This document shows, one piece after another, positions 52,516-63,996 of a stretch of 64,000 nucleotides of DNA. The stretch is taken from contig OX381718.1 in the NCBI GenBank assembly GCA_947462335.1, forward strand, positions 39,090,976 to 39,154,975, given 5' to 3'. The notes beneath the pieces are model-generated. The model was given only the letters and a program-made list of their open reading frames with translations. It did no database searches and had not been told where the DNA came from. Position numbers and translations under genes: made by a program. Position 1 is the stretch's first letter. Each line of letters begins with the position of its first letter. The DNA is from Harmothoe impar (lineage: Eukaryota; Annelida; Polychaeta; Phyllodocida; Polynoidae).

Positions 52516-53692
52516 TGAATTTTTACACAGAAAATAAAGTTTTTTTTCCAAAACATCCTATTTTGGGGTAACCCTTTCATATTTGGAATGTAAATGGAAC
52601 GTTTGTAAGGCAATATGAGGACTAAATCAGTGTTTCTCCCTAAAAGGCGTTCTCATGGCAACCACAACTTCCTTCCAAATAAATAAATTCCAATAGATAG
52701 AGATATTCATAGGTATTACTACACTGAAAACAGAATGCAAATATCATTTCTGCATCAAGATTTATAATCAAAAGTATGAAAAATGGTGATCAAGTATTAA
52801 GTGAAATTTTATAAAACTATGATAGTTAGATATATAAAATATAATTAAAACAAAATTGAACAAGAGATAGAACCTATTGGCTGTTTGGCAAGAGTAGAAG
52901 CAGTTTCTCAAAAACTAGTAGGGATATCTGGCTGTGGGGATATCTGGCTGGGCCAATGTGATAGTCTTTGACCGGGTGCCATCTGTAACCGGGTGCCATT
53001 TTTTTAGTCTTTGACCGACCTGATAGAAAACGTTTTATTTAGGGCAAATGAAGATATGAATGGCCTGAAAAGGTTAATGGATGTTTAGTTATAACATTTT
53101 AATTAGTAATCAGTAGCCCATTTATATCCCGCACTGTCCTTCCCTACCTACCTACTCACCTGCCTTCCTACCCCTCCCTGTTCCATCCTTCTCCATTCCT
53201 TCACTCCCCACCCAGCTATATATTCCTACCTCTACGTACCACCCTCCCTACCCCATACATTATGATAGACATCACCTCTGCTCACACATCGCTGCCCACC
53301 ATAGCTCTTAAATCTTCCTGGTCCTTTTGTTGCTTCTGACAGCACCATATTGAAATCTCCCCCAATCTTTCTTGCTATCTCGCTAGTAGCTCCCTCTACA
53401 CTAGGGTCGCTGGTGTCACAGCCTCACTGATTCTGACGTCACGGCTGATGTCAGCCCTCACAGCGATTATGTCAGCATGGCGTGATCAGCCTGACATCAG
53501 TCATGTATGGTTATGGTGCCACCTGGTGGGACCAAGTGGAAAACCATGTTGCTGTGACACTAGCGTCCCCTGCTGAGACATTCTGGTATTGTAGAGGCAA
53601 CTCCTGTATGCCGATCTGCTATCTGACACTGATCTGAAATGTAGTTAAGTTGCTTTTCCTTTCTTGAACTTTTTAAAAATCAATTTTGGCAG
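52516..53692. other. No gene; dispersed pyrimidine repeat at 53140-53222
   Basis: AT-rich to 53100, then the direct repeat of 47905-47995. A polypyrimidine stretch (about 53650-53690) precedes the exon at 53693. Confidence 0.45.
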
Positions 53693-53752
53693 GAATTCTA
53701 TGGCCTTAAGTCCTTTGAGGAGAAGCTTGGTGGCGCCTACAGGAATGTGATG
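53693..53752 (+). CDS. Isolated internal exon, 20 codons, phase 0/0
   Basis: Exactly 60 nt between a pyrimidine-rich acceptor (ttttcctttcttg...ttttggcAG) and a consensus donor (ATG|GTAAGT). It reads FYGLKSFEEKLGGAYRNV within an otherwise stop-rich region, with high GC for the neighbourhood. This looks like a genuine coding exon of a host gene with long introns on the plus strand. No partner exon is recognised in the window and I cannot name the protein. The gene may run left or right of here, possibly with the minus-strand GPCR gene nested in an intron. Confidence 0.5.
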
Positions 53753-54356
53753 GTAAGTGTGGTCAGTGAAAGTAAACTTTTTAAGAGAACAAGAGGAGAA
53801 CAAAAAGACATGAAGGAAGGTCTAATATCAGTTTGAAATTTATAATTATAAGTTTACAAGAAAAGCTATTTGTTTGACAGTTTGGTAGCCATGTCTATTT
53901 ATTGCCTTTATTGTGTATTCAATAATTTGCTCGTAGCTACAGTATAATCTTTATAAAATATTCCAAATATAACAAATATCTATAGAGTATAAGGATACAT
54001 GTACCAATATTCAGTTGCTAATTAATATAATATGTTACAGATTTTTCAATGATGAATTCTGGATATTCTTGTGAGTCATCATAATTATGGATCAAATCCA
54101 TGCAAGGATTATGTTACAATAATTACAAAACGAAACTATAGGTTCATTTACCTAAATAAATGCTATCAGTAAAACCAATTTGGGAATTTTGAAACATCCA
54201 AGAATACATGAAATAGTACTTAAACTACAATCTATTGCTACCAAATAGAAGAGTTATTATTTGCCAGGTCTGATAAAGATATGAACTAGGCTCAAACTAG
54301 TGGCCAAGCATGCATGGTGGATATGTGCTGAGTTTTGAATAGGCATGGTAGGTGTT
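53753..54356. other. No further exon seen
   Basis: AT-rich; 3' flank of the first GPCR gene on the minus strand. Confidence 0.4.
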
Positions 54357-55346
54357 CTAAACCTTAGAGCAAGAACTGAAGAAGGTCCTCATGACAGACT
54401 TTCTGTACAGTGGGATGAAGCTGGCATACACAAAGGGATTAACCACAGAGTTCACCACCGAGAAGAAGACGGCCACTTTCTGAACTGGTGAGTTAAGCAC
54501 ATATTCTACTAGATGTAGCACATGTGCAAGGAAATAATATACAAGATCAAATCCAAGAACAAAGAAAAAGATAATGGTCACAACTATGGCTGTTTTGGTG
54601 AGCTCTGTTGTTGCTTTGGTGATGACAGTGGCAGTCATTGAAGCTCCTAGGTCAGATTCAGCTCGCTTGCGAAAGCGCAAAACAACACTTCCATACAGGA
54701 TCAAGAACAGTAGACAAGGGATTACATAAGCCACAAAGAAAGCAAAGATAGCAAAGGCTAAGAAAAAGTCAACCATTGCTGGAGTGTTAATGAAAAGTTC
54801 GCTGTGACATGCTCCGTCTCGGAAGCGGGTTTGAATCAAGCCAGGGAATAACCATAAAGCATTGAATATACCAATAGCAATCATGATGCGCCTGAACTGC
54901 ATCTTGGACATGGCTTGGTACTTGAGGGGGTGGCACACACATAGGTACCTCTCTGCAGCTAAAGTCACCAGGTTGTGCACTGAACTGATAACAATCACCC
55001 AGTATATGTATTGGCCATGCCACATTTGGCAGACGAGGGTGTCGAAGATGACATTTCCCACTGTCCACATCGGGGGCAGGCTGAAGAGCAGTGCTGCACT
55101 GAGGCAGACCAGGCAGTCCAGGAAGGACTGGTACTTGAAGAGCATCCGGATGATATCTGAGAGGTCTCCGCCACTGACCGTCAGAGTTATAATGGTAGCC
55201 AAGTTGGCAAAAACACCCACGATGGACACTGAGAGTTGGAGCCAGTCAAGAATGTGTATCCACAATGGTGTGTCAGCAGTCATGGTAGCATTCATTAAAC
55301 CGGTGATGTTGGCTAAAAAGCCCTCCATCTCGTCACTCTCTAGCAT
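54357..55346 (-). CDS. Orphan class A (rhodopsin-like) GPCR, copy 1 (329 aa)
   Basis: Seven hydrophobic segments lie in one coding exon. Start chosen at ATG 55346 (MLESDEMEG): the frame opens further upstream, but a splice-acceptor-like 'tttcttaaacag' ends at 55372, and the paralogue has the same layout. N-terminus bears NIT/NAT glycosylation sites. TM1 has the N of a GVFANLATI-type motif. TM3 ends ERYLCVCHPLKY (ERY in place of DRY). Conserved Cys are in TM3 (VCQMW) and ECL2 (GACHSE). TM6 FFFVLGFDLVYYF lacks CWxP. TM7 has NSVVNPFVYASF (NPxxY). A short tail with Cys ends ...SSCSKV. Probably a plasma-membrane receptor for an unknown ligand. Closest relative in view is 61903-62889. Confidence 0.85.
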   Translation of the reverse strand: MLESDEMEGFLANITGLMNATMTADTPLWIHILDWLQLSVSIVGVFANLATIITLTVSGGDLSDIIRMLFKYQSFLDCLVCLSAALLFSLPPMWTVGNVIFDTLVCQMWHGQYIYWVIVISSVHNLVTLAAERYLCVCHPLKYQAMSKMQFRRIMIAIGIFNALWLFPGLIQTRFRDGACHSELFINTPAMVDFFLAFAIFAFFVAYVIPCLLFLILYGSVVLRFRKRAESDLGASMTATVITKATTELTKTAIVVTIIFFFVLGFDLVYYFLAHVLHLVEYVLNSPVQKVAVFFSVVNSVVNPFVYASFIPLYRKSVMRTFFSSCSKV

Positions 55347-56279
55347 GTCTGAAACGCTTGGGTGTATGCTGCTGTTTAAGAAACATATCAAATATTATGC
55401 AAATGGTAATTTGGTATGTAAGATATCAGAAAATGTTAATCTAATGTAAATAGTATGTATGTTGTAACAAGCTAACGGGATTTTCAACAAGTATATAGAG
55501 CAGTTTTAGATAAGGGTATTTCTACATCTGAGATGTTCAAATTCAATTTGTACCACTTTTGGGGGTATTGCAGATGTTCTCTATGAAATATATTAGCTGT
55601 ATAAATAACATATTAAAACATTTCCAGACAACCAACTTGACAAACAAGTATATTCATATGAATATGCAGAACAGAGAGGAAAATATTATGTCAAATGAAA
55701 ATATTTGTTAATCATGGTAACAGGATAGAAGAGATACCAAAAAGGAATATAAGTGTTCCTTTAGTTAATATTATGATCCATGCGCGGCACTTTACGATAT
55801 TAGTAAATATATATACATGTAGTTATTTTGTAACTTTTATCCTGTGATTGCGGGGTGACCATAATTATTTCTGATCCGAAGGAACAAAACATTTTCTTAA
55901 CCATGGATATCAACAGAGAATCCATATGAAGGATTCCAAAATTCCTTTTGCTCTAGAGACTATTTACATATCATAGCAATAATCGTATAACCACCCAGGG
56001 TGCTCATTACATAAAATATGGTCTTAACTAAATTCACTCAAAACGTTGAAACACGTTGTCTATCTTTAATCACAATGTATTAAAGCAAATAGGAAGTCAT
56101 AGCCATACATGTATATGATTAAGATTATCAAAGAGATTGTACAGTACAATTAAATCCAATAAATCACTTTAAATGGACTTTCTACTTGTCGCAGGATTAC
56201 TGATGTTCTATTGACTTTTGCATATAACTCAAGATTATGTTAGTTTGATGTATTATCTAATAGAAAATCAAAAGAAATT
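55347..56279. other. 5' flank of GPCR copy 1; no other gene
   Basis: AT-rich. The presumed 5'UTR exon of the GPCR could lie here but is not identifiable. Confidence 0.4.
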
Positions 56280-56717
56280 GCCATGTACTGTGGCTTCCTA
56301 TATAATGGTGTGGTAATAGCCCAGCAAAAAAGGCTCCAGCAAACTCAAAACAGGTGTCTCAGAACTTGCCTTAATGTACGCATCAAATACTCTGTTGCAA
56401 ATCTGCATACCGATACAGGAATAGATAATCTGCAAATCCGATATGACTTACAGCTTATGTTATTAATAAATAAATATATGAATTGTGAATCACATAACCC
56501 TAATGAACTTGGTCTCAATTACCAGGTGCCAAACCCAAACGGTAGGGTGACACGGTCCACCGGTACAGGGTCACTGGCTTTTCCACCCTCAGTGAAGCTC
56601 GGCTATAGAAGAAGCCCGCTCCACCGAGGGGTGGAACTGTGGAATAAACTGAACACTTCTTGCAGGCTGGCTAGCTCTAAAAACCTCTTCAAAGTTAAAG
56701 CCAAGGCAAAAAATTAA
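56280..56717 (+). pseudogene. LINE reverse transcriptase C-terminal fragment
   Basis: Frame CGFLYNGVVIAQQKRLQ...QNRCLRTC...LQIRYDLQLMLLINKYMN...GYRRSPLHRGVELWNKLNTS...FKVKAKAKN, stop at 56717. It is the uninterrupted tail of the same LINE family as 26600-27154, 5'-truncated with no palm motif. The C-terminus (ALW/ELWNxLN then FKVKxK) is typical of non-LTR RT ends. Confidence 0.8.
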
Positions 56718-57613
56718 ACAGTAGGCTCCATTCCCAGACGCTGGCCGCAAACAAGCTATGTGTACATGAACACAGCATATTGTAATTGCGAAATTGTATA
56801 ACCAAAGTCATGTTATTATTTAGGTACATATTGAATTATAAAGTACCAAAAATCAGAGCCTTATATGTCGGTCTCCCATTGACCCGTATGTTAATGGTAT
56901 AGATGGTAGTCATATATGTGCAATACACTGATAAGATTGTATACAACAACATACATATATAATGATAATAACATCATTCATTATTATCTTATCATTTTGA
57001 TTCTGTACTGTGTTTTAGAAAATCATTTGGTGAAATAAAATACAAAAAATGTCACGTTACTACATTTCATAATACGGCCATTTGAGCCAAGGAGTACCTT
57101 AACTATAGAAATGATTACCCAGCTAGCACCTTATGTAAAAAGCATGTCTTTTACCGGTCATATTCACGTTGATACGTCAAAATGACCTGATCATGACGTC
57201 TCAAGGGAGTAAATCCTTGTACATAGCAGTTTTACAGGAAACTGATGTACTGTTTACATCTAAATGGCAATTAGAAAGAGACATAACCATTTGATATCAT
57301 CCATACATATCTATGTTTCGAATAGACGAGGTGTTTGCTCCGCTACTACATCCAGAACTGACCAGGTAAGGCGATTTTGGCGCTCCCTGACATGTTGATT
57401 GACCATATCAATTGAAAGATTGATCCTACACCTAACCTATATCAATTGAAAGATTGATCCTACACCTAACCTAATATCAATTGATCCATACATATCTGTG
57501 TTGTCATTATTTGATGTAACAAGTGATTAAATCTGGATCAGAATATCACATCTTTTTTTCGAGAAATTATACACATAAAACATTTATGTCAAATTCATGC
57601 CTTAAGGTGCATG
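56718..57613. other. No gene; short tandem repeat at 57404-57482
   Basis: Two and a half copies of a 38-40-bp unit (atatcaattgaaagattgat...ctaacct). Otherwise AT-rich. Confidence 0.5.
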
Positions 57614-57822
57614 TTAACCCTTTAAGGCCGACCAAAAAAAAGGTTTGCTGGTGAAGGGGCCGGGAGATTTTCATGGGAACCTTCCCAGGGCCGAGCCTTT
57701 GCTGATTCCCATAGAGTTATGATGACTATAGTCGATGCTCGGCCAGCCATGGCATCGACTATAGTCGATGCTCGGCCAGCCATGGCATCGACTATAGTCG
57801 ATGCTCGGCCCTAAAGGGTTAA
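57614..57822. repeat. TTAA-flanked palindromic element with internal triplet of 33-bp repeats
   Basis: Ends TTAACCCTTTAAGGCCG and GGCCCTAAAGGGTTAA resemble the TTAA MITE family ends, but the core differs: three tandem units containing the perfect palindrome CATCGACTATAGTCGATG and 'ctcggccagccatgg'. A distinct relative sharing the terminal repeat. Confidence 0.75.
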
Positions 57823-60290
57823 AATGACATGATAGATTTGACATCAACATTACGCATACTTTACATCTGTAGTACATCTTTATCTTGTCAGATTATGATG
57901 TCTATGAGACATCTGTTCTTAAGCTCTCAATAGTTCACACTTTTGACACAAGATGTCACCCTCTGCCAATACCTATAGAATACAATCTGCATTGGCAGTA
58001 GTTTGACCATAAATTAGTATCTATTCAATTTACATAGAAAATGAAACTTGAATTTTTGCCTGGCATGTATGATCTGTTATTTTTGTTTCTATAGAACAAT
58101 TATTAAAGGGAGAACCAGGAGATTACCACGTGCACACCTTTTCTGTGGTCGCTAAATCTATTCAAATCACATAGACTGACCATGAGCTGACATCACATCT
58201 TGGCCACTGTGCTAGGACCAATGTGCAAAGTCTTTCCAGGAATATTGGGGATGTCTACAGGCAAAATACCTGATTAAATCAATTGCCTTTGATGTTACCT
58301 ACTTCTGATGGAGAAGTCCTACTCTAGGTGTAGGGTAGACATTAAATACATGTCTTTTCGTGACGTCTAAAATGTGTTTGCATCTGGCATCTTATTTATG
58401 AATTAAATTTATACCACAATTAAAATGATTTTGGAATATACCCATCTCACACAATGTTACAATTATTCCACTTACTTACATCTTTATATCGCATCTTCCT
58501 GATATCTTTCAAAGCAGGTCATATTAATATCATTATGTTACATTGAAAAGATGTCTGCAGAATGATGTCTAAACCATTTGCATATAGGACGTCATGAGGC
58601 TAAGAATACAACGTAACCAAATGTAGTAAATATCTATTGAGAAAAGATGTAGAGATTACGTGATTAACTACGAGTTTTGCTAGCTGGGTAGGAAAACAGC
58701 ATTTTCATACTATCTGTCATGGATAATCCCCTTCTTCTATTGATAATGCAACCAAACCTTAGGAATGTATAATGGACATCTATACAAGCATTTTAGGACC
58801 GATAAAATAGGGGGTCACCGATGAAATGAGAAAGGCATGAATTTTGGAAAAATATTTCTTTTGCCTTAACTATAGGGTCCTATGGGTGTCCCAGCAGTGA
58901 ATGTATGTGAACAGTGGAGGTATACCATCCAAATAGCAAATACAAATAGTTGATTTAGGGAAAGTGGTCTATGTAGAAATGAATACAGCATAAAGAATAC
59001 TTTTCATGAGCTTCGACTTTTGCCACCAGATGGCTTCTGTGTAAGAACTAGCAATTCCCTTTAAAAAGTTATCTGGTCCTACACGGGAAGCTTGATCCCT
59101 TACAGCAGTGTAAATATTACACAACTCACATGTATAGAACATCGGCAAAACAAGTCCCTATCTCAGAACAGCAGTCCTGATTATATCGAAAATTTATCAA
59201 TAGAAGTCAAATAAGTAATAAAATTGATAAAAAATACCTACATAGCCTTGCAGAGTGTCAGCCACTTCACCAAGTGAAAGGGTTCGAGAATTCGTAGAGT
59301 GACCCTGACTGTGATTATGTCTAACATTCCCGGTTATGAAACTGGGATTTTGCAGATCCTGTACTGTAATTATTATAACCTCCTTATGATAACAGTCCTG
59401 GCTGTGGCACCATGACCATTCTAAACCCTGAGTCAGGGGAAATAATGAGGATATATAGTTCAAAGAACGATTTTAAAATGTTGAATTTAAAAAAAGTGAA
59501 ATTTTTACCGTTTTCACGTTTTTTTCACAATTTCTATATCATGAGCCCATTAATTTATTCATAACTATGAAGTAATTCCTGGGGTTCCACACACTTGCCC
59601 ATTCTTTATGAAATCTTTTTCACCCTGCAGGACTTTCGGTCCTGTGGTATTGAAAATCTGCAGGACTGGTCAGGTTTTTGCAGGACCGAATACTTTTCTC
59701 CAAAAATGCGTAGAGTAATTGATAACAATTTATTAGAATATTAAGCAACCTTGACAGTATAGGCCTACAATTATTTTACTGAAAACTTACACCTGAAACC
59801 CATTAGGACTAAGAAAGTTGTGTTCTGGTATCCCGACTAATCCCACGTTTTAGGGGCCAACCCTGACCTTTTTAGACATTTTTGAAAAAAAGAAGAGAAA
59901 GGATATGTCATTTTTGGCGATTTTCCTACTAGATTCACTTTTTTTTAAATATAAGCTATAGCCCAGCAGGTAAAAAAAAATCGACCTACCCTATTTATTT
60001 TTGGCCATGTTACACTAAATAAATAAACCTGTCTCCAGATTCGTTGAAGTGACTGTCATAAAATAAACGAGTTAAAGGTTGTTTAACCTATCAGGTTACC
60101 ATCCCACAAATGGAATCTGGAACTGGCAGGGCTATTGCATATACTGCTTCCGAAAGGGACTGGCTGTATACTCAATAATTATTGTTTAAAAATTCTATCA
60201 TTATAATATCAATAATGGTATTCATCTTTGTCCTACTACAGTTCTCTTAATAATGGTCCGATTTACACACAACAAAAACAAAAATGTAGG
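57823..60290. other. No gene seen
   Basis: AT-rich. 59630-59700 contains 'ctgcaggac' / 'gtcctg' short inverted words also seen near 11215-11260. No exon supported. Confidence 0.45.
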
Positions 60291-60504
60291 TACCATAAAA
60301 CCTCGCGTATAAGCCTAACCCGCGTACGAGCCGCACCCCAATTTTGGGCTGATCCTATAAGCCGCACCAGAGATCTGGTTATGGTGACTTTTAGTACTGT
60401 ACCATAGTAGCAAAAACTCGCATATAAGCCGCACCCTGACCCTGGGCCAATCCTATGAGCTGCACCGCCGACTAGGAGCGGCTTATACGCGAGGTTTTAT
60501 GATA
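60291..60504. repeat. MITE with CTCGCGTATAAGCC termini
   Basis: TACCATAAAACCTCGCGTAT at the left is inverted as ATACGCGAGGTTTTATGATA at the right. Internal 'ataagccgcaccc' modules repeat. TA-flanked, possibly Tc1/mariner-type (inference). Confidence 0.8.
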
Positions 60505-61902
60505 ATTGTCCTGGGAATCCAGCCGGATATTCGCTCCTGCTATACCAGACATTTTGCCGGACCTGTGACATTTTGCCGGACATTTCCCATGTCCAGCAGG
60601 ATTTCAAGAAGACTGCTTGCCTGGTTTGATTTTGATTTCTAAATATTTTCATCTGGCTCATGGAGAGTTTTCAAATAAATGGCCAATGATTACAAGATAA
60701 AGAGTGTCAGTAGCTTAGTTGGTAGCCGACTATATCCTAAGCTTGTACATTCTATCCTCTCTTGGAAAAACTTGCAAAAATATTTTCCACAATTGACATT
60801 GTCTCCACACACACCAGGTGGAGTATGTGTGCTTCCATAGATTCTAGAGATATCCACAGGGTAGCGCCACTAGTTTGTACATTAGCACTCTTTAGTTGGC
60901 TAGTATAGCCACTAACTAATAAATATCATGAATGTAATTCATGGTTAAAGGATAGGCAAACAACAGAATAAGTATATGCACATAATAACTTTATTCTGTG
61001 AGAATATGAGCGGTAGTAGCATTGCACAGTCTATAGGATGACTTGAACATTGATCAGTGAGGGAATCAATTCCTCACATCATTAGTCGGTCTTGATTTAG
61101 AAGTGTGGAAATAAATTATTCAATCAAAAATCACGGTGTAAAAGAATAGTCTAGTATCTTAAGAATAATCATGAATGTATGTAGACTATTAGAGGAATAA
61201 TAAGTTGTTGTTTTTAAATCGTAAGGCAGTGCATAGTAGACATACACCTGTAAATAGGTGGAAATATATGGTGTCCAGTTCAGACCAAGTTCCTTTCCTT
61301 TCCAATAGTTCTAAGACTACATAGAAATTCATCAACTTAGTTGTCATTTGGCAATGTGTGGAATCATAAAAACATGCATGATGAAGTGTACTATAGTGCT
61401 TTCAATACCTTATAATTGCCATACATTTTGCGGCGCTTTCTCCTTCTTTTTTTTCAAGTTTTGCCTTCAATAGTGGATCCTTGGCTTATCTGTTTGGCTA
61501 AAATCGTTTGAAAGAGATTTTTGCCGATAGGAAACAAACCTTAAAAAGGTTACATATAGCAAAGTAGGAAGGCTATAAAATAACAGAGGGCTTGTACATC
61601 CTTGACAAACGTGTGCCTGTAGACATCCCGGATTGGCATACACATGGACCACACTCAATTCTAGTAGTGACGAAGAAGGCCTGGCAGAGGTTATAGAAAT
61701 ACCAATGATATATTGATAGACAGTTTAAAAAAAAGGATGCACTCATCTTACCTTAGTTTTTTTTCTAAGAATGAAATCTAAAATTTAATCTCAATTTATT
61801 TTATCCATCCTCATGTAGTGGAGTGTGTGTGTGAAAGGTAAAATTAAGAAACTGTGTCGAGTAGAAAGCATAAATGCAAATCTAATAGGCAAAATTGGTG
61901 TC
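60505..61902. other. No gene; 3' flank of GPCR copy 2
   Basis: AT-rich; the last about 100 bp resembles the 3' flank of the first GPCR. Confidence 0.45.
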
Positions 61903-62889
61903 CTAAGCCTTAGAGCAAGAACTGAAGAAGGTCTTCATAACAGACTTTCTGTACAGTGGCATGAAGCTGGCATACACAAAGGGATTAACCACAGAGTTTA
62001 CCACCGAGAAGAAGACGGCAATTTTCTGAATCGGTGAGCCAAGCACGTATGGTACCAATCCCAGGTGTGCTAAGAAATAATAATTAAGATCAAACCCAAG
62101 CGCAAAGATGAAAATAAGGGTCACAACTATGGCTGTTTTTGTAAGCTCAGTTGTAGCTTTGGTGATGACAGTCGCAGTTGTTGATGCCCCCAAGTTGGAT
62201 TTGGCCCGCTTGCGAAAACTGTTAATTACTAAACCATACAGGATCAAGAACAACAGGCAAGGGACTGAATAAGCCCCAAACCAAGCCACAATGGCAAAGG
62301 CAAAGAAGAATTGACCCATCGCTGGAGTGTTAAAAAAAAGCTCGCTGTGACATGCTCCGTCGCGGAACCGGGTTTGAATACAGCCGGGTGATATCCATAT
62401 AGCATTGATGATGACAATAGCAATCATGACACGTATGAACTGCTTCTTGGTCATGGCTTGGTATTTGAGGGGGTGGCACACACACAGGTACCTCTCTGCA
62501 GCTAAAGTCACCAGGTTGTGCACTGACGTGGAGACAGTCATCCAGTATATGTACTGCCCATGCCAAATGTGGCAGATGAAGGTGTCAAAGGCGGTGTTAC
62601 CCACTGACCAGAGTGGAGGTAGGCCAAAGAGCAATGCTGCAAAGAGACAGACCAGGCAGTCCAAGAAGGACTGGTACTTGAAGAGCATCCGGATGATATC
62701 GGAAAAATCTTCTCCATTGACGCTTAAAGTGACAATGGTTGCTAGATTAGCAAAAACACCGATGATCGTCCCGGCGAGTTGGACTGAGTCAAGAATGGAG
62801 ACCCATAATGGTGTCTCGGCACCCATGGTAGCATTTATCATATCTGTGATATTGCCCAAGGGACCCTCCACTGCCTCACTGGCAACCAT
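61903..62889 (-). CDS. Orphan class A (rhodopsin-like) GPCR, copy 2 (328 aa)
   Basis: Paralogue of 54357-55346 in the same orientation 6.6 kb away. Start at ATG 62889 (MVASEAVEG), about 10 nt after an acceptor-like 'ttttctcaaacag', so a 5'UTR intron is likely. Same hallmarks: NIT/NAT glycosylation sites, TM3 ERYLCVCHPLKY, Cys in TM3 (ICHIW) and ECL2 (GACHSE), TM6 IFALGFDLNYYF without CWxP, TM7 NSVVNPFVYASF, tail ...SSCSKA. The first cytoplasmic loop to TM3 and the TM7-tail are nearly identical at DNA level between the copies, while the N-terminus and TM4-TM6 differ more. Tandem duplication is clear; ligand unknown. Confidence 0.85.
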   Translation of the reverse strand: MVASEAVEGPLGNITDMINATMGAETPLWVSILDSVQLAGTIIGVFANLATIVTLSVNGEDFSDIIRMLFKYQSFLDCLVCLFAALLFGLPPLWSVGNTAFDTFICHIWHGQYIYWMTVSTSVHNLVTLAAERYLCVCHPLKYQAMTKKQFIRVMIAIVIINAIWISPGCIQTRFRDGACHSELFFNTPAMGQFFFAFAIVAWFGAYSVPCLLFLILYGLVINSFRKRAKSNLGASTTATVITKATTELTKTAIVVTLIFIFALGFDLNYYFLAHLGLVPYVLGSPIQKIAVFFSVVNSVVNPFVYASFMPLYRKSVMKTFFSSCSKA

Positions 62890-63294
62890 CTTGAAGCAGC
62901 TGTTTGAGAAAAGAAAATAAGTGGTTATAAGGTGTGGCATCACAATAGGTTTGTCTGAAAGGCTCTGGATCAGAACTACAAAGGCTTAATACTTACAAAT
63001 ATAAGTCCTAATTTATTTGATCGTTTAGTCAATGTATCTTACCAAGCCCCCATTTCTTTTGGTAATATCTTTTAGCCACTGGCAAATAACCACCAGATAT
63101 TTGATATGAAGGAATAATTTAAAAGGTTTCTTATGGGGGTGATAAGAAAGGACCCACTGAGAAATGATTATTTTTAACGTACATATTTTCACCCCAAGGA
63201 TCATGTAGATCACTACTTTTTCAGAACCTTTAAGAACTAGACGGCAGCATTAGGATAACATACTTTTCTTACATCTCAAGGGCAATTTGAAGGG

Positions 63295-63556
63295 AAATAC
63301 ACCATCACAGAGAAAAGAAGTAGAATCACTGTTACTCCCGACTTGATCACTGAGGTAGCTCTCCCCAGGACTCTAAAATGACTCCCTAACATTAGCAGGA
63401 CTCTATAATAACTCTATAATGACTCATATTCTTAGACTCCCTAATGACTGAGAGTCACTTCAAAGCCATGGGGAGATCGAGTTACCTCAGTGATCGAGTC
63501 CAGACTCCTATTTGGGAGTCACTGTGATTCTACTTCTTTTCTCTGTGATGTATTTG
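63295..63556. repeat. MITE with about 75-90-bp terminal inverted repeats
   Basis: 'catcacagagaaaagaagta' + 'gaatcactg' and 'gatcactgaggta' at the left are inverted at 63490-63552. Internal 'gactccctaa' / 'gactctataatgactc' short repeats. Confidence 0.8.
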
Positions 63557-63765
63557 TAACTTCAGTTTTAGTAGGAGTAGGCCTATTAGAAAAATTCTTT
63601 CAATTTTGGAAGGTTCAGGATGTGGAGGACATCAGTCATTCTACCAGGCCAGAGCCATTTTAGGGGGATAATGCCACTGCCAGGTATACTGTGCACGGGG
63701 GGATTGGAGAGGCCAAAAAAAGGGCAGTCTAATTGAGAAGAATTCCCATCAGGCCAAAGAATAGA

Positions 63766-63996
63766 AGGTTTGTTTCAGGTCACCCGACCGACCCTATCAA
63801 AACAGGGCCGACCCTATGTTTTTCTTATGCAATTTTGAAAAAGAAAATCGGATTTGTACCCTTTTTTCAATTTTAGGATCTTCTGAGAGGCTGGGTAGTA
63901 CCTTCTTGTTAAAAAAAACACACGAAAAAAACAAAAAACTATCCCACCTACCGACCCTACATTTTCTTGCCATGTTACCTGAAACAAACCTATTTT
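63766..63996. repeat. Foldback repeat near window end
   Basis: GGTTTGTTTCAGGT at 63766 is inverted as ACCTGAAACAAACC at about 63983. Contains 'cgaccgaccctatcaaaaca' and 'ccgaccctacattttcttgc'. A related stretch without clear ends lies near 59960-60020. Confidence 0.7.

Noticed and set aside
54787..55449. 195-codon plus-strand frame opposite GPCR copy 1 (and 171 codons opposite copy 2)
   Set aside because: Antisense of the conserved receptor frame; similarity between the two antisense frames follows from the paralogy.
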